Shown here: positions 1 through 8,951 of the stretch, piece by piece | Numbering within the stretch: the first letter of the stretch is position 1 | Layout: each line of letters begins with the position of its first letter | Assembly: GCA_030407315.1 (NCBI GenBank) | Contig: JALQPE010000297.1 | Span: forward strand, 1 to 64,000 | Source: Asparagopsis taxiformis | Taxonomy: Eukaryota; Rhodophyta; Florideophyceae; Bonnemaisoniales; Bonnemaisoniaceae | DNA length: 64,000 nucleotides | Direction of reading: 5' to 3' | The notes under the pieces: generated by a model | What the model was told of the DNA's origin: nothing | What the model saw: only the letters and a program-made list of their open reading frames with translations | Databases searched by the model: none | Translations under genes and position numbers: made by a program

Positions 1-115
1 TTTCCCCTCGCCAGGATCCCTCGCCGGAGGGTGGTGACCCCCTTGGGACAGTCGGCACCGCCTCACGTGGCGGTGCGGCGCTAAACGTAGGCGTCCGACC
101 CACGCGTGGGCTGCG

Positions 116-1794
116 TTGCCTCGCGTGGGTATCACGGATGACGATCTCACCACGTTGGCCAGAGATCGTCTGGACGCCCGCGCGGTCGTCGACTATATGC
201 GTTCCGCCGAGGATACGTGGGGGCGGGGAGCCGGGCGTCGTTTCGCCAACGGGCCACCGGGATCGGAACGTTACCAGATCCCGGCGGTCGATACGTTGCG
301 ACCGCTCGTGGTTGCGTGACGTCAACGACGCGATCTACGTCGATCTATGGACGCCTTCCTGTGGAAGGGGACGCCCGAGTAACCGCCGTTCATCTCGGTG
401 GCGTCCGTCTTCGTATGTCCGCGGACACTTTCCGAAAGGCAACGTGCCGAATGGAAGACTTCTCTTTCGTTGAGCGTCATCTCCAAGAGCGTAGTGTCGT
501 ACGACGACCATTTCGCGCTCCGTCACGTGAACGCGGACGACTACCGCGTGTCGCACGCGTCGGCTCCGTGGGTCGTCCCGAGCGAGCTCTACTTCCCGCC
601 GTTGCCGAAGTAGTAGAGAGTTTCCGTACCCCCGTGGGTCGTCCACGTTGCTACCACGCGTGGTGCACTACTTTACCGATGCCGTGAAGGACGCGCCTGC
701 CCCCGTGAAGGAACGTTTCCTCATGGCCGTGGATATCGAACACGCAGCGATGCTCGCATGCTCGCTGTTCGTGGAACGTCGTGTGTTCGGGCGCGCGTGC
801 CTACTGCCGGAGTCCACGTTGGACTTCCTGGCCGACTACGAGATGCTTCGTGCAATCCCGGTGGACGGTTCCGACACGTTCGTCTCCGTTACCAGCGCGT
901 TGGCTGAGGTTCGCGGCGCCCTTGCGTTGGGGCCGGAGTATCGGGTTATACGTCCCGATTACGCAAGCGGCGATAACCAGGAGTTCGTCTCCGTGCGCAG
1001 CGATGGGGCTTACGTGCCGCGGGTCGCTTCCCGTTCCGAACGCCGTCGTGGCAATCGTGCCGGTTATTTCGGCGGCCTCGGGGCAACGAGCGCCCCCGAG
1101 GGACGCGTTCTGGCCGTCGTGGCCATCAAAACGAAGCGCCGCGTGCGCCGGATACTCGAGAGATCGTGCCACGCGAGGCTACGGGAGGAGGCAAAGTTGC
1201 CCACGTCAGTCGTCCGGATGTGGCCACGCCGGCCGAGCGCGCGCCACGCTTCGTGAGCCTGGACGACCGCGTCTCCGATGAGGATGCCCGTCGGCTTCTC
1301 GGTACGTCGATGGCCGCTCCGCCTCGTGCGGAGGGCTGGGTTATTCGTTCCCTCATCTCATCCGTGGCTCGCGCAGCCGAAGAGTTCAGGGCCAGACGTT
1401 GGACCTGACTGCCCGCTTGGCAACGGAACGCGCGATTTCCGAGCGTCTCGCCGCGGCGACTCGTAGTTACGCGCCGCCCGTTGGCGTTCGTAATGAACCT
1501 TACGGTTACGCGAGTGGCGGCGGCTTCGGCGACCCCGTCGGGTATGGTCACGCAGCGGCGTACCTGCCACGCGACCCCGCTTCGGCGCGCCCTTCGGATA
1601 CGCGCAGTCACGGGACTGCGGATCCTTACGCTAGGGATCCCGCGTCGCGTCGCGAGCGAGCCCCCGTGGTCACGCAGACCGTCGATCCGTACGCGCCGGG
1701 CTTCGTTCAGCCCAGTCGCAGCCGCAGCCACGATAGCCGCGGCGAAGGCCCTGGTCCGTATGACCCTGCGGGCAAGCGTTCTCGTCGCTACTAG
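116..1794 (+). pseudogene. Decayed plus-strand ORF left of the chromovirus
   Basis: Open stretches at 116-319, 398-613, 648-1256, 1166-1408 and 1399-1794 follow one another on the plus strand in changing frames (2, 2, 0, 2, 1). Together they read like one protein of about 540 residues broken by stops and frameshifts. The last segment is rich in Gly, Tyr, Pro, Arg and Ser and ends in an RS/RRY tail, as in RNA-binding or nucleocapsid-like tails. I recognise no family. It runs opposite to the neighbouring gag-pol genes and shares their CG-rich codon use, so it may be an antisense ORF of that element or part of another one. An alternative is chance open frames in CG-rich DNA. Confidence 0.35.
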
Positions 1795-1928
1795 GTCGTT
1801 CCTAGTTTAGTTCGTAGGCCACGTCGGCTCTAGCATCGTGCTACTTCGTAAACTTCGTTTTGTTTCTTTGCGTAATCGCATGGCTCCGTTGAGCTTCGTA
1901 ATTCGCGTTTGGCAGGTCGTCTGCAGCG

Positions 1929-1974
1929 GGGGAGGGGTTAGCGTTAAGCCCCTCCCCACAATTTTTTGTTGTGG
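1929..1974. repeat. Two back-to-back hairpins, one with a G-rich arm
   Basis: A near-perfect inverted repeat (GGGGAGGGGTT at 1929-1939 against AAGCCCCTCCCC at 1946-1957) is followed by a 6-bp stem (1956-1961 with 1969-1974) around a T-rich loop. On the minus strand this reads as a purine-rich tract (GTGGGGAGGGGCTT). That resembles a retroelement polypurine tract on the correct strand for the chromovirus, but the assignment is inference. Confidence 0.4.
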
Positions 1975-2139
1975 CGTCTACCCCGTCGGGTGTCGTATGG
2001 CTTACGTAGCCCGTGCTTCGAGTTCGCGGCGGCGCGTGCCCGTTGGCAGGTTCGTAACACACGCAACTATTCGGCAAAGCGGCGGCGCGTAGCGGCGGCT
2101 TTTCACTGCGAGTGGTACGTTAACCTCGATCGTAGAGCC

Positions 2140-2850
2140 CGTTGGCGTGCGTATCATTTAGTAACTAACTCGAAAATCGTTTCCGCCGTCGTTTCTCGTT
2201 CGAATAACCCCGTCGGGTGTCGAATTCCGTTGAGCATTCGAGCTCTTTGGCACGTAGCACTCGGTGCCAATTTTAATTTGCTCCGATGAGCTGGGCGAAA
2301 AATTCGTCGAACGTCAGACCGACGCGCGCGTGAGTCGGTTTGACGTTCTACGCCGTGGCGTGTACGCAGCAATTCGTCGCAGTACGTTGCGGTTCGTTGA
2401 CGACGCGGTTGCCGGCGGGCTTGGCTTTTCGTATAGCCGTTGACGTCATTAGCGCCGTCGCGCTTCGCGTTCCCCGGCTTCACGTTGGCCAGTGGCGTTA
2501 TCATTTTGTAACTATCTCGGAATTCGTTTCCGCCGTCGTTTCTCGTGCGGATAACCCCGTCGGGTGTCGAATTCCGTTGAGCATTCGAGCTCTTTGGCAC
2601 GTAGCACGTCGGTGCCAATTTTAATTTGCTCCGATGAGCTGGACGGAAAATTCGCTAAGCGTCAGGCCGACTCGCGCGTGAGTTGGCTTGACGTTTCACG
2701 CCGTTGCGTGTACGCGGCGGTGCGTCGTGGTGCGTCGCGGTTCCGTTGACAACGTCTTTGCCGGCGGGCTTGGCTTTTCGTATAGCCGTTAACACCGTTA
2801 TCGCCGTCGCGCTTCACGTTCCCGCGGCTTCACGTTAGCCGGTGGCGCAA
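2140..2850. repeat. Tandem direct repeat, two units of about 348 bp
   Basis: Matching landmarks recur at a constant spacing: GAGCATTCGAGCTCTTTGGC at 2232 and 2579 (347 bp), TTGACGTT at 2340 and 2688 (348), CCGGCGGGCTTGGC at 2412 and 2761 (349), and CACGTTGGCC / CACGTTAGCC at 2481 and 2831 (350). The slow drift reflects small indels. No open frame is conserved between the two units. Confidence 0.85.
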
Positions 2851-3916
2851 TCGTTGCGCTAGTCCGCTTCGCGTGGTGGCGTCGTTCGCCGCGGCGTCCG
2901 AGGAGCGTTTCGTTAGCTCATCCGTTATGTGGTGCGACGTGCACCTGGGCATACGTAATTCTCGCCCTCTACGCCGTTGCGTAATTTCGTTTATTCGACT
3001 TGCGAACCCGACGGGGACGCGATTGACGAAGTCGTTTCGCACGCCCGCGGGTGTTTGAGGCTGTTACGTGAGCCAGCCTTTCGTCGGCTCGTTGCCTTCA
3101 GCTGTGCCGTTTACGTTGGCTACCAGCTTGTACGCCGTCGCGTATTCGTATTTCGTTTCGTGCGTTCGACCCGTTGGCGTGCGTCGTTATCGTTAGCGAC
3201 GTCCGCGTACGCGCTCGTATCCTGGCCGACGTGGCCGGTGGCGCGCGCGCCTTCGAATGCGAACGAGGTTGAAGCTTCGTTAGCTTTCTCGTTTGCGACG
3301 CGGACGTGCGCGTCTTAGCCTTCGTGACCGTACGTGGTCTACCCGCCTTTCGGGTTTGTTCGTGCGTTTCGACTAGCCGGCGGGCTTTTCGCTTTCGCGC
3401 GTCGTTCGTTATGCCCGCGTGGCAGGACACCGTTGTGTCGTTCCGTGGTTGCCGTACGTGGCTACCGTGTTCGGCGTCGTGCCTTACGATGGCGATTCGG
3501 TTCGCCGTCCGTCGTCGCGGTCTCGTTGGCTCGTCGTTCGCACGCTTTACTCGCGCGCTTCGTGCGCTGAGACCCGTTGGTCTAATTCGTCGGCTAACGT
3601 ATAGCTTCGTTCCGCTTCGTGCAGGAAGTTTCGTAATGAGGCCGTTGCCATCTTCGTTGGGGACGCGTCCGTCCTACGTCGTTTCTCCGCCTTCCGGCGT
3701 CACGTTGCCGTTAGCTCGCGAGCTGTTGGCGTTGACCTCGTTGGTCGATGCGACTCGTTGTCAGCGGCTGTCCACGGGGACGTACGATGGCTCACGTGAC
3801 ATGCCAAAATTACGAAATTTTCGGGGCACGCGTGTCCCGAGATTTGGCCGGATTAGCGCACTGTAATCGGCCCGATTTTTCGTACCGTGCGTCCATGGCC
3901 CGCTGGCCCAAGTATA

Positions 3917-3934
3917 ATTTTTCGCGCGAAAAAT
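3917..3934. repeat. Perfect 18-bp palindrome
   Basis: ATTTTTCGCGCGAAAAAT is its own reverse complement. It sits about 360 bp downstream of the pol stop of the minus-strand element, in DNA where an LTR or terminator would be expected. No function can be assigned. Confidence 0.6.
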
Positions 3935-4290
3935 CTGACGTGTTGTCCGTCCGTGGCCCGTGGTGTCGTCACCTTTGCCCGTGGGACGGTCAACACTGTC
4001 GAGCCAGTCGTGGCTCTTCACATCGTGTGAATCGTCCGCGCGTGGACTCGTCGTCCAATCTTTCGTTGGCGCTCGTGCCTCCACCAACGTATGGTGTCGA
4101 AAACGAAAAGAGCGACGGCTCTAGCACGCATCGCGCCCCCCCAACGCAAGGGTGGACGTCCCGGCCACTCGTTGTGCCTTCGCTTCTCGTTCGTGCGGCT
4201 CGTCGCCTTCGTTTGTTGCATCGTGCAACGTCGCGCACGCGTGCGCTTAACCCGACGCTCGTGTGCGTTTTCGGGGGCCGTCGTGGCCTT

Positions 4291-5402
4291 TCACGTTGTT
4301 GCTCGTCGCACGCGTGCGAAGTATCGAGAGACGCTCTCTTCAGATACGTTCCGGCGGGGCTCCCACGTAGGGGTACGATACCCGACCCACTTCACGAGGA
4401 AGTCTAACGTTCCGTCCTCGTTCACGCGGTGGTTGAGTAGGTCGTCTACTACATACGCCGGACCGTCGCGGTTCTTGTCGAGGTCTGCCTCGGTGGCATC
4501 GTATGGCTCCGGCGGGGGCGCGTTCGCCGGCGTTGGCGCGTACGCAACGCGGTCCGAGTTGACACGTTCAACTACGTCTCCTCGTTGGATGACGAACGTT
4601 CGTACGTCGTTACGTAGTACGCGGAACGGTCCCAACGCGTGGTTGCCGAGCTTCGTGCCCTTCGTGGTCCCGTCCGTCGGGTCGATGAATACGTATTCTC
4701 CCGCGCGGATGTTTCGATTCGAGACACGGACTCGTTTGTCGAAATTTCGTTTATAACGTGCCTGCGCGGCCTTCAGCGTTCGATACGCGTTATCCATCGT
4801 TGTGGCGAGCTCACGAACGTAAGTGGCTCGCCCTCCCCCGTCGGGTAGTTCGCGGTTCGTTACCGACGTGTGTAGCGCCAACGGTGGCGGTGGATTCGTG
4901 AGAATCAAATCGAAGGGCGTCGTGCCCGTGCTCGAATGCACATGCGTGTTGTACGCAAACGTTAACGCCGATGCGTATCGATCCCAGTCGTTCTGGTTTT
5001 CGTTCACGTAATTGCGCAGCATCGCCAGGATCGTCCTGTTGTAGCGCTCCACCTGCCCGTTCGTTTGGGGGTGGTACGTCGACGTAAAGACGTTCGTTAC
5101 GCCAATTTCGTTGCAGACGCGCTGGAAAAACTTAGCAGCGAACTGCTTTCCGTTATCGCTTATGAGCGTCCGTGGGGGTCCATACGAGAAGACCCACGCG
5201 TTGACGAACGCGCTCGCCACGTTGGCGGAATCGATATTTCGTAGAGGTACGACTCTAGTCAGCTTCGTGAAGCGGTCCGTTATCACGAGAATAAATCGGT
5301 TACCACGCGTGGTTTTCGTAAGCGGACCTAGTATGTCGATACATAGGTCTCGCAACGGCTCCGTAGCCGGAAATAAACGTAACGGGTTCGTCGCGCGTTC
5401 GT
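4291..5402 (-). pseudogene. Integrase catalytic core and chromodomain (frame-shifted 3' part of pol)
   Basis: In the frame read from 5436 downward, the integrase core has the DDE residues in expected contexts: CIDILGPL, ISDNGKQF and GQVERYNRT. The spacer region follows, then a C-terminal chromodomain with YVVDDLLNH, FLVKWVGY and TWEPRRN, the aromatic-cage and strand motifs of the family. It is one frame off the upstream pol ORF. The break coincides with a short direct repeat: ACGAAC occurs twice about 11 bp apart on the minus strand, and an 11-bp gain shifts the frame. The protein would join viral cDNA to host DNA. Whether the shift inactivates the element or is recoded is unknown; inactivation seems likelier. 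Confidence 0.85.
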
Positions 5403-8400
5403 CCGTTTGCGAAGCTTCACGCGGTTCTTCGCACATCCAACGCAGTTTCGTACCGTTGCGTGGATGTCGGCGGCCATCGCGGGCCAGTAGTACGTCCTCC
5501 GTAGGGTATAGTACATACGCGTTTGCCCGGGATGTCCAGCGAGGACGTGGTGGTGCGTTAACTCCAGCAGCCGCGGCCGTAACGAAGCCGGCACAACGAT
5601 TTGTGTACGTTCCTCGTCGTGAGGGTTCCGGCGTCGGAGTAAGCCATCGTGGCCTTCGAAGAATGCAGCGTCCTGCGTCTCGGACTGTCGTGTCAGTATC
5701 GTTTGACAGAACGCGTCCTCGCGTTGAGCTTCGATAAGCTCGTCCCTCGTAATGGGAAGCTGAACGTCAGCTGGTGGCACGCGTGCCGAATCGTCTTCAG
5801 CAGCGCGCTGTTCGTCGAGGAAATCCGGTTCCTCGTCAAGAACGTCATCGAGCGACGCGTCGCGGTTGAACTCGAGTCCATCGTGGCCAGCCGTCGCGGC
5901 TGGTGTTCGTTCATCACGAGTCTCGTTCGACGGGTCGTCGTGACCCCTGGCATTCGTTGCCTTTTTACGTACGGACGTCGTTCGTCCTTGCCCATTTCGT
6001 GTGGGTTGTCGCCGACTGCGAGTCGTCACGAGGACCGCGTCCCCGTACGATGGTACGTCATCGTCGACGGGTCGACCGTCGTCATACGTAGATATCACAC
6101 GTGATAAAGCGTCAGGTACCTGGTGCACGCGCCCAGGCCTGTACGTAACTTCGAAATCGAATTCGGCAACGCGTAGCCTCCATCGTAGTAGTCGTCCGGA
6201 CGCGTCCGTCAACGTCATCAGCCAACGTAAGGCTTCGTAGTCCGTTCGTACGGTAAATCTTTGACCCTCTACGTAGGGTCGGAGCGACGTTATCGCCCAG
6301 ACGACGGAGTAACACTCGCGCTCCGTTGCCGAGTAACCGCGTTCGGTTTCGTTGAGGGTCTTCGACCAGTACCCAATCGGCACCCATTCGTTGGGCTTAT
6401 CTTCGTTCTGCTGCTGGAGCAACGTAGCTCCCAGCTGATACGCCGACGCGTCGGTATCGATCATGAACGGACGTCCCGCCTTCGGAAGGTGCAATACTGG
6501 TGGCGACACCAGTATTGTCTTCAACGTTTCGAACGCGTTCGTTTGCGCGTCCGTTGGGTTCGTCCAATCGGGGGAAGCGTCCTTCTTCAACATCGTGTTG
6601 AGTGGCCGAGCGATCTCGGCATACGCCTTTACGAAACGGCGGTAAACGTTGGCCGCGCCCAAAAACGATCGACATTGCGTCTTGTCTCGCGGGAACGTAG
6701 CCGTACGAAAGGCTTCCTTGTTCCGTGCTGCGACGTGCAGCTTCCCTGGGGTGATCACGTGCCCCAGGTAGTCAACTCGTGGTTGAAAGAACGAGCACTT
6801 CGTGAGCTTTAACGTTACTCCCGCTGCGCGTAGCAGGGAAAGCACCTGGTCAACGTGACCCAGGTGAGACTCGAGGTCTTTCGAAAAGACGATTACGTCG
6901 TCTAAGTAGACAAGGCACGATTGCCAACGTACTCCGGAGAGGATTATGTCCAACGTCCGCTGAAACGTAGCGGGGGCATTTCGTAGCCCGAATGGCATTC
7001 GCACGTAGCGATACGTTCCCATGAAAGACGTAAACGTTGTCTTATCACGGTCCTCGGCGGAGACGGGCACTTGCCAGTAACCGGCGTTACAGTCGAGTGT
7101 CGTGAAGATGGCGGCGTCGCCCAACGAATCAAGGCAGTCTTCCATACGAGGAAGCGGGTACGAATCAGCGATCGTTTTCGCGTTCAAACGCCTGTAGTCG
7201 ACACAGAAACGTAAGGATCCGTCCTTCTTCGGCACCAACACGATTGGTGACGCCCATTCGCTGGACGCGGGTTCGATAACCCCTTCGTTGAGCATCTTCG
7301 TGATCTGCTCCTCGGCTATCGTACGTAGAGCCGGACCCTGACGATAGGGCATTGAACGTATGGGCCGCGTGCCCGGTTCGAGTTCGATTCGATGCTCCGT
7401 AGCATTGATTTCGCCGAGGCGTCCGCTCGTCCACATTGACGAATGTGTGGCTAGCATCTCGTTGATGCGCTTTCGTAAGTCCTCGTCGTCGAGGTGCGAC
7501 AAATCGATTGTCGACTGCCAATCCGTGGCGGGGTCGTTCCCCTTTTCGTTGACCAACGGGTCTGGCGTTTCGTCGCCCAACCCGTTCGTAGTTGTCCGCG
7601 TCGTCGCGTCGACTAGCGGTAGGTTCAAAACCTTCGCGAGGGCTTCGCCGCCCTCACGCTTGAGTGGGACGATTCCCAACGGGGAGCGTACCGCGTACGC
7701 AATCGTCGCGCCTTTCGGCAATTCGCGGTCCTTCTTCGTGAAGTTCGACACGATGATAGAGAACGTCTCTCTCGGTCCTACGTCGACCACTCCGTTGGCT
7801 ATGCGCAGCCCATGCCGGAATTGCACCGACGCTTTCGGTTCGAGGAACACGAGTCCGGTCGCGTCCGTCGTCACGTTGACGGTCCGTTGCGACATCGCCG
7901 GTACACGCGTGTACTTCGTCAGGCGAACCGAGAACGTTCGGCTCGGCCTATTCGAGGCCGCGTTACGCTCGCGGCGCTTCGGGTGTTCCACGTTTGGATT
8001 CGTCTCTTCCCCCTCCTCGTACGGAGTCTTCGTATCGCCCTCCGCGATAATGGGTATCGTATCCCCCCGATGGAGGTCGATTGTCTGCGCTCGACAGCGT
8101 ATAGCATCGACATGCTTCGACATGAACGACGTGCCCATTATAACGGGAACAGCCAGCGTGTTGGCTACGAAGAATTTTACGCGGAACAGCGAGTTCCCCA
8201 GCCTGACACGAAGCAGGATGGCGCCTTCGATAGGCAAACGTCGCCCGTTGGCGTCTCCGAGCTTCGGTAGCTCTTCGTCACGTAGACAGCGGTCGACCCA
8301 GTCGTAGGGTAGTAAACTTGTTCGTATCAAGTTGTAGCCGCTGCACGTATCCATCGCGATGGTAATCGCCCTCATCACGTTGAGGTCTAGTCCGATCGTT

Positions 8401-8768
8401 CCGGACACGATATAATGCTTCGACGCAAGTAGGCACGTATGCCCGTCGAGGACCAACGGTTCGGTCCTGACCGGCGCGCGGTCTACGTCTTCGCTAGCGA
8501 TTCGTCGCTTCACCGTATGAGCCCGTATGGCTTCTTTTGCGTCGACACGCTTCGTATAAGCCGCGTGCTTGGCTTTCTCGCGCTCGGAAGCGTCGTGCTT
8601 CCGGGTAGCGCGTCTCGCTCGTCTGCGAGGCTTCCTCTTCGTGTGAGGTTCGTTGTCCCGTCGGACTTCGTTTCTTCCCCCACGTCGGGTGTCGTGTGAC
8701 TCGAGTTGGCCTTCGCGGCCGTGAGCTTTACGTAACTCTCGTTCATCGGTGAGCCTGCGGAGGACCAA
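5328..8768 (-). CDS. Pol polyprotein: protease, reverse transcriptase, RNase H, integrase zinc domain
   Basis: About 1,146 codons are open. The protease active site reads AMDTCSGYNL near residue 140, with two extra residues between the Asp-Thr and Gly of the usual D-T/S-G. Reverse transcriptase has PKKDGSLRFCVDYRRLN (~514-530), MPFGLRNAPATFQ and the catalytic YLDD at 621-624. RNase H spans ~769-890 with DTDAS, the TERE glutamate and TDY. The integrase HHCC zinc domain lies near 1069-1114 (THHHVLAGHPG and CVGC). The N-terminal 40 codons look artificial: a different frame opening with ATG at 8746 reads as acidic protein, so the true start is probably 8746 with a frame change near 8650. Confidence 0.9.
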   Translation of the reverse strand: MVLRRLTDERELRKAHGREGQLESHDTRRGGRNEVRRDNEPHTKRKPRRRARRATRKHDASEREKAKHAAYTKRVDAKEAIRAHTVKRRIASEDVDRAPVRTEPLVLDGHTCLLASKHYIVSGTIGLDLNVMRAITIAMDTCSGYNLIRTSLLPYDWVDRCLRDEELPKLGDANGRRLPIEGAILLRVRLGNSLFRVKFFVANTLAVPVIMGTSFMSKHVDAIRCRAQTIDLHRGDTIPIIAEGDTKTPYEEGEETNPNVEHPKRRERNAASNRPSRTFSVRLTKYTRVPAMSQRTVNVTTDATGLVFLEPKASVQFRHGLRIANGVVDVGPRETFSIIVSNFTKKDRELPKGATIAYAVRSPLGIVPLKREGGEALAKVLNLPLVDATTRTTTNGLGDETPDPLVNEKGNDPATDWQSTIDLSHLDDEDLRKRINEMLATHSSMWTSGRLGEINATEHRIELEPGTRPIRSMPYRQGPALRTIAEEQITKMLNEGVIEPASSEWASPIVLVPKKDGSLRFCVDYRRLNAKTIADSYPLPRMEDCLDSLGDAAIFTTLDCNAGYWQVPVSAEDRDKTTFTSFMGTYRYVRMPFGLRNAPATFQRTLDIILSGVRWQSCLVYLDDVIVFSKDLESHLGHVDQVLSLLRAAGVTLKLTKCSFFQPRVDYLGHVITPGKLHVAARNKEAFRTATFPRDKTQCRSFLGAANVYRRFVKAYAEIARPLNTMLKKDASPDWTNPTDAQTNAFETLKTILVSPPVLHLPKAGRPFMIDTDASAYQLGATLLQQQNEDKPNEWVPIGYWSKTLNETERGYSATERECYSVVWAITSLRPYVEGQRFTVRTDYEALRWLMTLTDASGRLLRWRLRVAEFDFEVTYRPGRVHQVPDALSRVISTYDDGRPVDDDVPSYGDAVLVTTRSRRQPTRNGQGRTTSVRKKATNARGHDDPSNETRDERTPAATAGHDGLEFNRDASLDDVLDEEPDFLDEQRAAEDDSARVPPADVQLPITRDELIEAQREDAFCQTILTRQSETQDAAFFEGHDGLLRRRNPHDEERTQIVVPASLRPRLLELTHHHVLAGHPGQTRMYYTLRRTYYWPAMAADIHATVRNCVGCAKNRVKLRKRTNARRTRYVYFRLRSRCETYVSTY

Positions 8769-8951
8769 TCATCGACGTCGGTCGTCCCCCTTTCACGTAA
8801 GGGTTCAGGCGATGTGGGTGGCTCGTGACCTACATCGCCTGGTCGTTTTCCGGCGCGGGGCCGTTCGACACGTCGTCGTCGTGAGCCCACGAAGCTCGTT
8901 CGTCATCGTGACTCGTTTCCACCTCGAGTGGTGTTTCGTCAGCGGAGGTCG

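Larger units (their letters stand above)
1795..4290. other. CG-rich noncoding stretch between the decayed ORF and the chromovirus
   Basis: No convincing gene. The DNA is unusually rich in CGT, TTCG and ACGT words and holds a two-copy tandem repeat (2140-2850), a hairpin pair (1929-1974) and an 18-bp palindrome (3917-3934). It lies downstream of pol, where a 3' LTR would be expected. I could not match it by eye to the sequence upstream of gag, so no LTR pair is claimed. Confidence 0.5.

Noticed and set aside
3748..4756. Long plus-strand frames (219 and 221 codons) around 3.7-4.8 kb
   Set aside because: They lie opposite the integrase/chromodomain frame or in CG-rich DNA where stops are rare; composition is antisense-like and no domain is visible.
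7360..8307. 315-codon plus-strand frame inside pol
   Set aside because: It is the antisense of the protease/RT region, which has clear family motifs on the minus strand.
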